64,000 nucleotides of DNA from Flavobacterium azooxidireducens (GCF_023195775.1 NZ_CP096205.1:930001-994000), one strand, 5' to 3'. Numbered from the stretch's first letter, positions 1 to 8,839 are shown. Made by a program: numbers and translations. The notes: a model not told the origin generated them from the sequence alone.

Positions 1-815
1 TATATGAAAACTCGGCTTTGGCGAAAGAATTGTTTGAAAAAGCCAATGATATTTTGGGTTTTAGAATTACAGACATTATGTTTGAAGGTTCGGCTGAGGA
101 ATTGAAAGAGACTAAGGTTACACAACCGGCGGTGTTTTTGCACTCGGTAATTTTGGCTAAAACCTTAACCGATTTTGCACCGGATATGGTGGCGGGACAT
201 TCGTTAGGCGAATTTTCGGCGTTGGTTGCCAATGGAGCATTGTCGTTTGAAGATGGCTTGAAATTGGTTTCGAAACGTGCGTTGGCAATGCAAAAAGCGT
301 GTGAAATCACCCCTTCTACAATGGCTGCGGTTTTGAATTTAGAAGATAAAATTGTGGAAGATATTTGTGCTTCGATTGATGGTGTTGTGGTGGCGGCAAA
401 TTACAATTGTCCGGGACAGTTAGTAATTTCAGGCGAATATAAAGCCGTGGAATTGGCTTGCGAAAAAATGAAAGAAGCAGGTGCAAAACGTGCGTTGATT
501 TTGCCTGTTGGCGGAGCATTTCATTCGCCAATGATGAAACCGGCAAGAGAAGAATTGGCTGCTGCGATTGAAGCGACGACTTTTTCTACACCGATTTGCC
601 CAGTGTATCAAAATGTAACAGCGAGTGCGGTTTCTGATCCGGAGGAAATAAAAAAGAATTTGATTATTCAATTGACGGCTCCGGTGCGATGGACGCAATC
701 GGTTCAACAAATGATAGCCGATGGTGCGACTAGCTTTACAGAAGTTGGACCCGGAAAAGTGTTGGTTGGCTTAGTGAATAAGATTGACAAAGAAGTGGAA
801 ACAATCTCGGCCTAA
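1..815 (+). CDS. fabD: Malonyl-CoA:ACP transacylase FabD, 5' truncated by window edge
   Basis: FabD moves the malonyl group from CoA to acyl carrier protein in cytoplasmic fatty-acid synthesis. The frame is open from base 3 with YENSA before the TTG at base 18, so the true start lies outside the window. Roughly 20 N-terminal residues, including the usual FPGQG region, are missing. The nucleophile elbow GHSLGEFSAL places the catalytic Ser codon at 201-203. The GAFHSPMM segment carries the conserved His (codon 522-524), and the C-terminal EVGPGKVL motif is present. The TTG at 18 should not be read as a start. It is followed by an unrelated lipoprotein gene. Confidence 0.95.
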   Translation, partial: YENSALAKELFEKANDILGFRITDIMFEGSAEELKETKVTQPAVFLHSVILAKTLTDFAPDMVAGHSLGEFSALVANGALSFEDGLKLVSKRALAMQKACEITPSTMAAVLNLEDKIVEDICASIDGVVVAANYNCPGQLVISGEYKAVELACEKMKEAGAKRALILPVGGAFHSPMMKPAREELAAAIEATTFSTPICPVYQNVTASAVSDPEEIKKNLIIQLTAPVRWTQSVQQMIADGATSFTEVGPGKVLVGLVNKIDKEVETISA

Positions 816-875
816 TTTAAGTTTGGCACTTGATTTGATAATTAGGATTTATTAACTTTTAAAACATAAACAAAA

Positions 876-1130
876 ATGAAAAAAACACTTTTAGGATTAG
901 TATTGATGGGATCATTATTTGTGGTTTCTTGTAAAGAAAAAACAACTGAAGAAAAAGTAGAAGATGCAGTTGAATCTGTTGGAAACGATATTGAAAATGC
1001 TGCAAACGAAACCGGAGATGCAGTTGAAAATGCAGCGAATGAAACAGGTGAAGCTTTAGAAAATGCTGCAGAAAAAACAGAAGAGGCTGTTGAAAACGGT
1101 AAAGAAAAACTGAAAAACGCAGCGGAATAA
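876..1130 (+). CDS. Small lipoprotein with alanine/glutamate-rich repeats
   Basis: This is an 84-residue protein of unknown function. The N-terminus is a lipoprotein signal (MKKTLLGLVLMGSLFVVSC) with Cys19 as the likely lipidated residue. The mature part is a low-complexity amphipathic helix built from about 11-residue units of the type ENAANETGDAV, repeated four to five times. This resembles LEA-like or YtxH-like helical repeats. It sits alone between fabD and a strong terminator. A second small lipoprotein of similar composition lies at 8992-9189. A periplasmic or outer-membrane helical protein is an inference. Confidence 0.75.
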   Translation: MKKTLLGLVLMGSLFVVSCKEKTTEEKVEDAVESVGNDIENAANETGDAVENAANETGEALENAAEKTEEAVENGKEKLKNAAE

Positions 1131-1140
1131 TTTTAAAAAA

Positions 1141-1175
1141 ATATCCTCACCCACAAAGTGAGGATATTTTATTTT
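1141..1175 (+). terminator. Rho-independent terminator
   Basis: A perfect 10-bp stem (ATATCCTCAC, 1141-1150, with its complement at 1158-1167), a 7-nt loop and a T-rich tail lie 10 bp after the lipoprotein stop codon. Confidence 0.85.
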
Positions 1176-1210
1176 ATATCGTTGGCTAAAGGAGAGTGAT
1201 TATTTAAAAT

Positions 1211-1489
1211 TCAGGTGACAAGAATTTTGTTTTTATGATTTTCGAAAAAAATGTACCAAGTAGTTCTTGAATTTGATTTGTAGAAAATATAACGACTACC
1301 GAGATTTTTCAACTTGAATGGAGTTTTCTTGTGAGGAAAAGTTGATATTTCATTTATTGTAAAATCTACAATTTTATTCACATAAATCACTGCATTTTCA
1401 GGATATGCAAAATATTCCTCTGCAAAAAGAAGATAAATTAATTCGTCAAGGTAGAGTAGAACTTCATTTTTAAAAATTACTTTTTCCAA
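1211..1489 (-). CDS. RelE/ParE-like toxin, probably C-terminally truncated
   Basis: This 92-residue protein resembles Bacteroidetes RelE/ParE-type toxins, which either cleave ribosome-bound mRNA or poison gyrase. It has a helical first half, then PFKLKNLGSRYIFYKSNSRT, then TTWYIFFENHKNKILVT. No in-frame ATG precedes the conserved part. The likely start is the TTG at 1487-1489, which overlaps the upstream gene by 13 bp, so translation is probably coupled. The frame ends in TGA at 1211-1213, but the codons after that stop read ILNNHSPLANDIK before a TAA. From memory, ILNNHS-type endings are conserved in relatives. The toxin may therefore have lost its tail by a nonsense change. Confidence 0.65.
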   Translation of the reverse strand: MEKVIFKNEVLLYLDELIYLLFAEEYFAYPENAVIYVNKIVDFTINEISTFPHKKTPFKLKNLGSRYIFYKSNSRTTWYIFFENHKNKILVT

Positions 1490-1659
1490 GGATAGGCTTT
1501 TATACGTTTGGTCATTTCGGCTTTAAATTGTTCTGGTGTTAATCCTTTTTCAAACTCTTTATCAAAATCAAAATCTTCACCAATTCCTTGAGGTTTGGTT
1601 TTTTCGTAGAGGGAAGTTGGCTCTTCAACTTTGTCTTTTTTTGGCTTTTTATCTTTCAT
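1477..1659 (-). CDS. Putative antitoxin of the adjacent RelE/ParE-like toxin
   Basis: This is a 60-residue, highly charged protein starting at the ATG at 1657-1659 (MKDKKPKKDKVEEPTSLYEK) and ending AYPWKK. An upstream in-frame start at 1704 would add a hydrophobic stretch unlike an antitoxin, so the internal ATG is preferred. The antitoxin role is inferred from its small size, its charge, and its place directly upstream of and overlapping a toxin-like gene. No DNA-binding fold is obvious. Confidence 0.55.
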   Translation of the reverse strand: MKDKKPKKDKVEEPTSLYEKTKPQGIGEDFDFDKEFEKGLTPEQFKAEMTKRIKAYPWKK

Positions 1660-1705
1660 ACTGCTTTGATTTTGAACAAATTTAATAAAAAAGTATGAAA
1701 TCAAG

Positions 1706-1743
1706 TTTAAAAAAAGGAGCTTGACTATAAAATCAGCTCCTTT
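1706..1743 (-). terminator. Terminator of the 1775-2494 gene
   Basis: On the minus strand the stem AAAGGAGCT (1735-1743) pairs with 1713-1721 and is followed by a run of T. It lies about 30 bp beyond the lipoprotein stop. Confidence 0.75.
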
Positions 1744-1774
1744 GTCTATTATTTTCTAATAAATTCATTAACCT

Positions 1775-2494
1775 TTACGGTAAATACTCATATAGAACGC
1801 TATATTGATCAACATAACCATCATCATTAATTACAACTGTTGATGATATTGGGTATTTGTCTGTACCATAATTATAACTTACTTCTACCCTTCCAATTTC
1901 AACATTATCCTCATCTTTTATGATTGCTCGGTAAGGGTTATTTACTGGCAACAATAATTTTGCCATGATAATTTCTGGAGATGATGGTGCCATTCCGAAA
2001 TTTAATTGAGTACTATTTAAAACATCTATAATACCCGCAGCATCAAGTGTGTGATAAAATGTAAAGGGCTTGTCATCATAAGAAATGGTAGCAGTATAAA
2101 CATATCTTTCTCCTGACCAATAATCATCTTCATATAATTCTAAAACTGTTGGATTTCCGTTTGAATCATACTGTAAAATATCCCCAATTTCATAAGCATC
2201 ATAAATAGTTGAGATTACTTCACTTGTAAATAGATTATCTCCACCACCTGATATCTTTTCGAGACTTCCGTCACTCCTGTAGGTAAAATATTTAATCTGC
2301 TCACCATCTGATGCAGTAAGCACTTTTTTATTTGTGTCATAAGTGACAGTTGAAACATTTGAATCACCGTTTCCGGTTGTTGTGGTTTTTGTAACGTATT
2401 TTTTATCTACGCTACCATTAGCATTCTCAAAACCATCATCGCTACTGCATGAAATCAAAAAGGAGGCAAATACAAAAACAATTAATTTTTTCAT
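1775..2494 (-). CDS. Hypothetical lipoprotein
   Basis: This is a 239-residue secreted lipoprotein of unrecognised family. The signal MKKLIVFVFASFLISC has a clear lipobox with Cys16. It is followed by SSDDG, an acidic stretch just after the Cys that resembles the Bacteroidetes lipoprotein export signal for surface display. The mature region has YD-rich beta strands (VSTVTYDTNKKVLTASDG, YTATISYDDKPFTFYH) similar to lipoproteins with Rhs/YD-like beta sheets. It is a single-gene unit with its own terminator. Surface exposure is inferred. Confidence 0.7.
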   Translation of the reverse strand: MKKLIVFVFASFLISCSSDDGFENANGSVDKKYVTKTTTTGNGDSNVSTVTYDTNKKVLTASDGEQIKYFTYRSDGSLEKISGGGDNLFTSEVISTIYDAYEIGDILQYDSNGNPTVLELYEDDYWSGERYVYTATISYDDKPFTFYHTLDAAGIIDVLNSTQLNFGMAPSSPEIIMAKLLLPVNNPYRAIIKDEDNVEIGRVEVSYNYGTDKYPISSTVVINDDGYVDQYSVLYEYLP

Positions 2495-2572
2495 TATTAA
2501 ATAAATTTTATGTTAAAAAGACAAATGTCAATTAATTTTTTAAATTTCAAAGCAAAAATCCTATTTTTTTTA

Positions 2573-2601
2573 CAAAAAAAGTCTAAATTTTACTTTAGAC
2601 T
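2573..2601 (-). terminator. Terminator of galE
   Basis: GTCTAAA (2594-2600 read on minus) pairs with 2581-2587 and is followed on the minus strand by a T7 run, 25 bp beyond the galE stop. Confidence 0.8.
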
Positions 2602-2625
2602 TTAGATGATTTTATTTAAAAAAAC

Positions 2626-3639
2626 TTAACTTCTAATTTTCAGTTCCCATTTCCAAGCACTCGCCAAACTTTCTTCTAATGTTGATTGTGCTTTCCATCC
2701 CAAAACGTTATTAGCCTTGTCTGTGTTGGCATATGCAGAAGTAACATCTCCTTCTCTCCTACCAACAATTTTATAGGGCAATTTTTTTCCTGAAACTTTT
2801 TCGAAAGCAGTAATTACTTCCAAAACAGAACTTCCGGTTCCCGTGCCTAAATTGAACGTTTCAATTTTTGATGCATTTTTCTTTTCGATTAATCGTTGTA
2901 AAGCAACAACGTGAGCTTTTGCCAAATCGACAACGTGTATATAATCGCGAACGGCTGTTCCGTCCGGTGTTGGATAATCATCTCCGTAAACAGATAATTC
3001 TTGTCGTAATCCAATTCCGGTTTGTGTGATAAATGGCACTAAATTTTGAGGAACACCAATCGGTAATTCACCAATTTCTGCTGTTGGATGAGCTCCAATC
3101 GGGTTAAAATACCGCAAAAGAATTGAATTGATATTCGAAACTTTTACCACATCTGTAATAATTTCTTCCCCAATTTGTTTAGTATTTCCATAAGGCGACA
3201 TGGCTGGTTGAACTGATGCATCTTCGGTAATTGGCATCTTTTCGGCTTGACCGTAAACAGTGCATGAGGAACTGAAAATAAAATGTGCCTCTTCCTTTTG
3301 TTGTAATTCTTGTAAAATATAAACCAACGCATTGATGTTATTTTCATAATACAACAACGGATTTTCAACACTTTCGCCTACTGCTTTGGAAGCGGCAAAA
3401 TGAATTACACCCGAAACATCATTGTGCTTTTTGAAAAAATTTTGAACCGAAGTTTTATCTCGTAAATCCATTTGTTCAAAAAGCGGTTTTTTTCCGGTAA
3501 TGCTAGTAATTCGATCTAAAACTTCAATGGAAGAATTAGATAGATTATCAATAATTACAGGTTCAAAACCTACATTTTGTAATTCTACAACTGTGTGAGA
3601 ACCAATGAATCCAAGGCCTCCGGTTACAAGTACTTTCAT
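2626..3639 (-). CDS. galE: UDP-glucose 4-epimerase
   Basis: This 337-residue extended short-chain dehydrogenase interconverts UDP-glucose and UDP-galactose in the cytoplasm. The NAD-binding GGLGFIGSH loop is at residues 7-15. The serine-rich segment SSSCTVYG precedes the catalytic pair in SPYGNTK (Tyr150, Lys154). The RYFNPIGAHP and GDDYPTPDGTAVRDYIHV segments are characteristic of GalE. Length is normal. It lies 13 bp downstream of the DegT-family aminotransferase on the same strand, so the two are probably one sugar-nucleotide operon supplying surface polysaccharide. Confidence 0.95.
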   Translation of the reverse strand: MKVLVTGGLGFIGSHTVVELQNVGFEPVIIDNLSNSSIEVLDRITSITGKKPLFEQMDLRDKTSVQNFFKKHNDVSGVIHFAASKAVGESVENPLLYYENNINALVYILQELQQKEEAHFIFSSSCTVYGQAEKMPITEDASVQPAMSPYGNTKQIGEEIITDVVKVSNINSILLRYFNPIGAHPTAEIGELPIGVPQNLVPFITQTGIGLRQELSVYGDDYPTPDGTAVRDYIHVVDLAKAHVVALQRLIEKKNASKIETFNLGTGTGSSVLEVITAFEKVSGKKLPYKIVGRREGDVTSAYANTDKANNVLGWKAQSTLEESLASAWKWELKIRS

Positions 3640-3652
3640 GTTTTTTATATGA

Positions 3653-4783
3653 TTAGTTGAAAAATTCTAAAACTGAATCCGTTATAAATTTAATTTGCTC
3701 ATCATCTAATTCGGTGTGCATTGGCAACGAAATTACTTCTTTTACCAATTGATTTGTTACCGGAAAATCTTCTTCTTTATAACGAACATCAGCATACGCT
3801 TTTTGTGAATGCAACGGAATAGGATAATAAATCGCACACGGAATTCCTTTGCTTTGCAAGTGATCCATCAACGCATTTCTATCAGCATCAATAATTCGTA
3901 AAGTATATTGATGAAAAACGTGACAATCACACACTTCACAAATAGTTGGTGCAACGATATTTTTATGCCCTTCAAATGCTTTTGAATAACTTCGAGCTGC
4001 ATTTTGTCTAGCTGCATTATAACTATCCAACAAAGGCAATTTTGCATTTAAAACCGCTGCTTGAATACTATCTAAACGAGAATTCACACCCACGACATCG
4101 TGGTGGTAACGCACATACATTCCGTGATTTACTATTCCTCGAATGGTGTGAGCCAAAGCATCATCATTCGTAAAAATTGCACCACCATCACCATAACAAC
4201 CTAAATTTTTTGAAGGGAAAAAGGAAGTCGCTCCCACATGACCAATTGTTCCTACTTTCTTTTTTGTCCCGTCCGGATAGGTATAATCTGCTCCAATTGC
4301 TTGTGCATTATCTTCGATAACATATAAATTATGTTCGTTGGCAATTTGCATAATCGCTTCCATATTGGCAGCTCTTCCAAATAAATGAACCGGCACGATG
4401 GCTTTGGTTTTTGATGTAATTGCTTTCCTGATTCCGTCTAATGAAATGTTCATATTCACCATATCAACATCTACCAAAACAGGCGTTAATTGCAATAAGG
4501 CAATTACTTCTACCGTTGCGGCAAACGTGAAATCGGCTGTGATGACCTCGTCTCCGGGCTTTAAATCCAATCCCATCATAGCAATTTGAAGAGCATCTGT
4601 TCCATTTGCACACGGAATCACGTGCTTTACTCCTAAATAATCTTCCAGATTTTTTTGAAATTCGTGTACTTTCGGTCCATTGATATAGGTTGTGGTTTCT
4701 AAAACTTCTTGAATTGAAGCATCAACCGTAGTCTTAATTTTATCATATTGACTTTTTAAGTCAACCATTTGAAGTTTACGCAT
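3653..4783 (-). CDS. DegT/DnrJ/EryC1/StrS family sugar aminotransferase
   Basis: This 376-residue PLP-dependent fold-type I enzyme probably aminates a keto-sugar nucleotide for LPS or capsule. The NGTDAL phosphate-binding loop is near residue 60. VIEDNAQAIGA holds the Asp (about 158) that pairs with the pyridine nitrogen. FFPSKNLGCYGDGG contains the PLP Schiff-base Lys192. SRLDSIQAAVL and the C-terminal IYYPIPLH segment are typical of the family. The next gene is galE, 13 bp away. The exact sugar substrate cannot be read from sequence. The start ATG follows a flavobacterial promoter at 4850-4880. Confidence 0.9.
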   Translation of the reverse strand: MRKLQMVDLKSQYDKIKTTVDASIQEVLETTTYINGPKVHEFQKNLEDYLGVKHVIPCANGTDALQIAMMGLDLKPGDEVITADFTFAATVEVIALLQLTPVLVDVDMVNMNISLDGIRKAITSKTKAIVPVHLFGRAANMEAIMQIANEHNLYVIEDNAQAIGADYTYPDGTKKKVGTIGHVGATSFFPSKNLGCYGDGGAIFTNDDALAHTIRGIVNHGMYVRYHHDVVGVNSRLDSIQAAVLNAKLPLLDSYNAARQNAARSYSKAFEGHKNIVAPTICEVCDCHVFHQYTLRIIDADRNALMDHLQSKGIPCAIYYPIPLHSQKAYADVRYKEEDFPVTNQLVKEVISLPMHTELDDEQIKFITDSVLEFFN

Positions 4784-4849
4784 TACTTTTTATTTAATTT
4801 TAAAGTGCAAGATGTTTTCATTTTGAATGAGTTCACCTTAATAATATAA

Positions 4850-4880
4850 CAAAAGTAATTATTTAGGAAGTTATAACAAT
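4850..4880 (-). promoter_or_regulatory. Bacteroidetes-type promoter for the degT-galE operon
   Basis: On the minus strand TACTTTTG (4850-4857) matches the TAnnTTTG -7 consensus. A TTG (4877-4879) lies 19 bp upstream as the -33 element. It is 67 bp before the aminotransferase start. Confidence 0.6.
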
Positions 4881-4926
4881 GAAAATTCTTTAAAGTGATG
4901 TATTTTAGCGACACAATTTTAGCTAT

Positions 4927-6189
4927 ATGTTTTTTTTATACAATTTATTGGTTCATTTTGTCGGATTTTTACTGAAAATCGTTGCTCTTTTCAATCCGAA
5001 AATGAAACTTTTTGTGGATGGAAGAAAATCAGTTTTTGAGCAAATCAGACAGAAAATTTCTTCGCATGATAAAACGATTTGGTTTCACGCCGCTTCTTTA
5101 GGCGAGTTTGAACAAGGAATTCCCGTGATGGAAAAAATCAAAATTAAATTTCCTAATCATAAAATTATTGTGACATTTTTTTCGCCTTCCGGTTTTGAAG
5201 TTAGAAAAAACAACATAATTGCTGATTTAACGATTTATTTACCCTTAGACAAGCAACAAAACGCCAAACAATTTTTAGATTTAGTTCATCCGGAGTTGGT
5301 GTTTTTTATCAAATATGAATATTGGCCAAATTATTTGAATGAGTTAAAAAACAGAAACATTAAAACCTATTTAATTTCAGGAATTCTAAGAAAAAATCAA
5401 GTGTTTTTTAAATGGTATGGCGGATTTTATAGAAAATGTTTAACTGCTTTCGACTTCTTTTTTGTACAAAACGAATCATCCAAAAAACTATTACAATCGT
5501 TAGGTTATCAAAATGTGAAAATTTCCGGCGATACTCGCTTTGATCGCGTAGTTTCGATTTTGGAAAGAGATAATACACTAGATTTTATTGAAGAATTCAA
5601 AAACAACACAACCACCATTGTTATTGGAAGTTCGTGGCCAAAAGATGAAGAATTATTGGTGAATTTCATTAATAATTCATCTGAAAATGTGAAATTCATT
5701 ATTGCTCCACATAATATTAAATCGGAACAAATTTCGGAATTGCAAAAATCGATTACAAAAAAATCAATTTTATTTTCGGAATTGGAATTGTATGTACGGA
5801 CAGGTCGCGACCTGTCCCTACGGGAATATGACGTATTCATCATCAACACCATCGGCATCTTAACCAAAATCTACAACTACGCCGACATTGCCTACGTTGG
5901 CGGTGGCTTCGGAAATCCAGGTGTGCACAACATTTTAGAACCGGCAACTTTTGGCATTCCCATTGTAATCGGACCCAATTATTCTCATTTTGCCGAAGCG
6001 ACCGCATTAGTAAATATGGAAGGTTGCGTTTCCATTTCCAATCAAAATGAATTGAATGAAACTTTCTCCACCTTACTTTCCAACGAAGATATCCGACACG
6101 AAAAAGGTCATATTTGCAGCACTTTCGTGCAAATGAACAAAGGTGCATCGGACGTTATTTTAAACCATTTAGATAATGACAACCTTTAA
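4927..6189 (+). CDS. waaA: 3-deoxy-D-manno-octulosonic acid (Kdo) transferase
   Basis: WaaA adds Kdo to lipid A precursors at the inner membrane. This 420-residue protein has the N-terminal hydrophobic anchor (about residues 3-22) and IWFHAASLGEFEQGIPV, the conserved acceptor-side motif. It also has VFFIKYEYWPN, the sugar-nucleotide half with VIGSSWPKDEELL, and IAYVGGGFGNPGVHNILEPA, as expected for this GT-B family. Within it, 5794-5821 is a nearly perfect palindrome that encodes YVRTGRDLSLR between the two motifs. This looks like an in-frame insertion where relatives have a short variable loop. The gene overlaps the following acetyltransferase gene by 14 bp. Confidence 0.92.
   Translation: MFFLYNLLVHFVGFLLKIVALFNPKMKLFVDGRKSVFEQIRQKISSHDKTIWFHAASLGEFEQGIPVMEKIKIKFPNHKIIVTFFSPSGFEVRKNNIIADLTIYLPLDKQQNAKQFLDLVHPELVFFIKYEYWPNYLNELKNRNIKTYLISGILRKNQVFFKWYGGFYRKCLTAFDFFFVQNESSKKLLQSLGYQNVKISGDTRFDRVVSILERDNTLDFIEEFKNNTTTIVIGSSWPKDEELLVNFINNSSENVKFIIAPHNIKSEQISELQKSITKKSILFSELELYVRTGRDLSLREYDVFIINTIGILTKIYNYADIAYVGGGFGNPGVHNILEPATFGIPIVIGPNYSHFAEATALVNMEGCVSISNQNELNETFSTLLSNEDIRHEKGHICSTFVQMNKGASDVILNHLDNDNL
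5794..5821. repeat. Palindromic element inserted in frame in waaA
   Basis: A perfect 20-bp palindrome (arms GGACAGGTCG, 5798-5807, and CGACCTGTCC, 5808-5817) extends to 28 bp with a single mismatch. It is much more GC-rich than the surrounding gene and keeps the reading frame. I recall similar CAGGTCGCGACCTG palindromes between genes in flavobacteria, but no second copy was seen in this window. Confidence 0.7.
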
Positions 6190-6622
6190 ACCTTTATCCG
6201 CATCAGAGATTGATGAAATCCTTCAAATGATGAAGGAATTTTACGCCATCGACAATTATCCTTTTGAAATCGAAACATCCAAAAAACTCTTTCATCAATT
6301 TCTTGAAGATGAAAACCTCGGAAAAGCTTGGCTAATTTTGAATGAAGATGAAATCGTTGGCTATGTCATTCTCACCTTCGTTTTCAGTTTCGAATACCGA
6401 GGAAAAATTGCTTTTTTAGACGAATTATACATCAAAAATACTGCTCAAGGAAAAGGCTTTGGCAAACAAACGCTCCATTTCATTCGCCAAGAAGCTCATA
6501 AATTATCGTTAAAAATCATCTATTTGGAGGTGGAACCACATAATCATCCTGCTCAAAAATTGTATATTGCAAACGATTTCGAAGAACACAAACGAAAATT
6601 ATTCAAACACACTGTAAAATAA
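6176..6622 (+). CDS. GNAT family N-acetyltransferase
   Basis: This 148-residue cytoplasmic acetyltransferase has the GNAT core. A substrate helix region runs over residues 7-40, and the beta strand IVGYVILTFVFSFEYRGK is followed by AFLDELYIKNTAQGKGFGKQ. The acetyl-CoA pyrophosphate loop is Q-G-K-G-F-G, and YLEVEPHNHPAQKLYIANDF forms the C-terminal motif B. It starts inside the end of waaA (14-bp overlap), suggesting co-translation. The substrate is unknown and a direct link to LPS is not implied. Confidence 0.88.
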   Translation: MTTFKPLSASEIDEILQMMKEFYAIDNYPFEIETSKKLFHQFLEDENLGKAWLILNEDEIVGYVILTFVFSFEYRGKIAFLDELYIKNTAQGKGFGKQTLHFIRQEAHKLSLKIIYLEVEPHNHPAQKLYIANDFEEHKRKLFKHTVK

Positions 6623-6643
6623 GAACTTACTAAACAACTCATT

Positions 6644-8791
6644 ATGAAATTTTTACGCTTACTCATCCTGTTTCTTTCCTTTTCTGCATTTGCCCAACAA
6701 GGTGGTATGTGGATTCCGTCACTTTTGGAAGGAATGAACGAAAAAGAAATGAAATCGCTCGGCATGAAAATGTCTGCCGAAGATATTTACTCCGTGAACA
6801 AATCGAGTATGAAAGACGCTGTACCGCATTTCAACAACGGCTGTACATCGGAAGTGATTTCTTCTAAAGGACTTTTATTAACCAATCATCACTGTGGTTA
6901 CGGCGAAATTCAATCCCATTCTACCGTTGAAAATGATTATTTAGAGAAAGGTTTTTGGGCAATGAGTTTAGACGAAGAACTTCCAAACGAAGGACTAGTG
7001 GTAACATTCATCGTCAAAATTGAAGATGTCACTTCAAAAGTTTTGGAAAACACGCAATCCATTTCGAACGAAGCAGACAAACAGAAAAAAATTCAAGAAA
7101 ACATTTCAGCTTTAACCACTTCTTTACCTAAAGAAAGTTGGCAAGAAAACCGAATAAGAACGTTTTATGACGGAAATCAATACATCTGGTTTGTGGTTGA
7201 AACCTATAAAGATGTTCGTTTAGTAGGTGCTCCGCCGTCATCCATCGGAAAATTTGGTTCTGATACAGACAACTGGGTTTGGCCTCGTCATACCGGAGAT
7301 TTTTCGTTGTTCAGAATTTACGCCGACAAAAACAATCGTCCGGCAGAATATTCCAAAGACAATGTTCCTTATACGCCAAAACACTTTTTCCCAGTTTCTA
7401 TTGACGGTGTAAAAGAAGATGATTTCACAATGGTTTTCGGCTATCCGGGAAGAACGCAAGAATATTTGCCGGCTGTTGCTGTTGAACAAATTGTCAACGA
7501 ACTCAATCCTGCCAAAATCGAAATTCGTGATGCCGCCTTGAAAGTACAAGACGGTTTTATGCGAAAAGACAAAGCGATTAAAATTCAATATGCTGCCAAA
7601 TACGCTTCGGTTGCCAATTATTGGAAAAAATGGATCGGCGAAACCAAAGGTTTAAAAAAATCCAATGCGGTTCAAATCAAAAAAGATTTTGAAAAAGATT
7701 TCATGAATAAAGTGGCGAAAGCCGGAAAACAAGCTGAATACGGCAACTTACTTTCAGAATTTGAGAAAAATTACGCTGAAATCGCTCCGTATGCATTAAG
7801 CCGTGATTATTTTATGGAAGTCGTAATGCGTAACACCGAATTATTGAGTTTTGGTTACCGTTTGGTACAGTTGGAAAACCTTCACAAAACTAGAGGCGAA
7901 CAAGCGTTTATGGATAGAAAAGAAAATTTCATCACCGGTTTTGCCGATTTATACAAAGATTTCAATGCTACTGTTGACGAAAAAGTAATGGAGCAATTAA
8001 TTGAATTGTACGCCACCAAATCGCCAAAACAATTTTTACCCGAAGGTTTGTTAAACCAAGATTTAAAAGCCAAAACAACTGAAATCTATAAAACTTCAAA
8101 ATTAACCAATTACAATGGCTTAAAAGAATTGTTAACGGGAGATGCCAAAACCGTTCTTGAGAAATTAAACAACGATAGCGGATTTGCATTCGTAAAAATG
8201 TTATCCGAAGCCTACACCAAAAACGTAGTTCCAAAATACGAAGAAATCAACCTTAAAAATACCGCTTTGCAACGCACGTATATGAAAGGAATTTTGGAAT
8301 TAAGTCCAAAAGAAGCCCGCATTTTCCCGGATGCTAACTCAACGTTGCGTGTAACGTATGGAAAAGTAAAAGGCTACGCACCTAGCGACGCGGTTTATTA
8401 CAGTCCGGTGACCTATTTAGACGGTGTGATGGAAAAATACGTTCCGGGCGACTACGAATTTGATGTTTCGCCAAAGTTGATTGAATTATACAACAACAAA
8501 GATTACGGACAATATGCCGAAAACGGAAAACTTCCTGTCAATTTCATCGGAACAAATCACACTACAGGAGGTAATTCAGGAAGTCCGGCAATAGACAAAA
8601 ACGGAAACTTAATCGGCTTAAATTTCGACCGCGTTTGGGAAGGAACTATGAGCGATATTTATTATGATCCGGCCATTTGCAGAAACATTATGGTCGACAT
8701 TCGTTACGTACTTTTCGTGATTGACAAGTATGCCGGAGCGAAACATTTGATAAATGAAATGAAAGTAGTGGGCAAAAAAGCTAAAAAATAA
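6644..8791 (+). CDS. S46 family dipeptidyl peptidase, DPP11-type (Asp/Glu specific)
   Basis: This 715-residue periplasmic exopeptidase releases dipeptides from peptide N-termini. A signal peptide ends at about residue 17 (FSAFAQ). The N-terminal half has the chymotrypsin-like motif TNHHCGYGEIQ (His82/His83) and FGYPGRTQEYLP. The C-terminal half has TTGGNSGSPAID with nucleophile Ser645. Eighteen residues later comes Arg663 in NFDRVWEGTMSD. In the Porphyromonas enzymes the residue at this position separates DPP11 (Arg, acidic P1) from DPP7 (Gly, hydrophobic P1), so acidic specificity is inferred. Length fits the family. It is 21 bp after the GNAT gene and may be cotranscribed. Confidence 0.92.
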   Translation: MKFLRLLILFLSFSAFAQQGGMWIPSLLEGMNEKEMKSLGMKMSAEDIYSVNKSSMKDAVPHFNNGCTSEVISSKGLLLTNHHCGYGEIQSHSTVENDYLEKGFWAMSLDEELPNEGLVVTFIVKIEDVTSKVLENTQSISNEADKQKKIQENISALTTSLPKESWQENRIRTFYDGNQYIWFVVETYKDVRLVGAPPSSIGKFGSDTDNWVWPRHTGDFSLFRIYADKNNRPAEYSKDNVPYTPKHFFPVSIDGVKEDDFTMVFGYPGRTQEYLPAVAVEQIVNELNPAKIEIRDAALKVQDGFMRKDKAIKIQYAAKYASVANYWKKWIGETKGLKKSNAVQIKKDFEKDFMNKVAKAGKQAEYGNLLSEFEKNYAEIAPYALSRDYFMEVVMRNTELLSFGYRLVQLENLHKTRGEQAFMDRKENFITGFADLYKDFNATVDEKVMEQLIELYATKSPKQFLPEGLLNQDLKAKTTEIYKTSKLTNYNGLKELLTGDAKTVLEKLNNDSGFAFVKMLSEAYTKNVVPKYEEINLKNTALQRTYMKGILELSPKEARIFPDANSTLRVTYGKVKGYAPSDAVYYSPVTYLDGVMEKYVPGDYEFDVSPKLIELYNNKDYGQYAENGKLPVNFIGTNHTTGGNSGSPAIDKNGNLIGLNFDRVWEGTMSDIYYDPAICRNIMVDIRYVLFVIDKYAGAKHLINEMKVVGKKAKK

Positions 8792-8815
8792 TATTTTCAG
8801 ACTAAAATCTTACAT

Positions 8816-8839
8816 AAACCCCTTTCGAAAAAGGGGTTT
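8816..8839 (+). terminator. Hairpin after the DPP11 gene
   Basis: AAACCCCTT (8816-8824) pairs with AAGGGGTTT (8831-8839). It is placed 24 bp after the stop but has only a weak T tail, so it may be a terminator or an mRNA 3' stabiliser. Confidence 0.55.
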
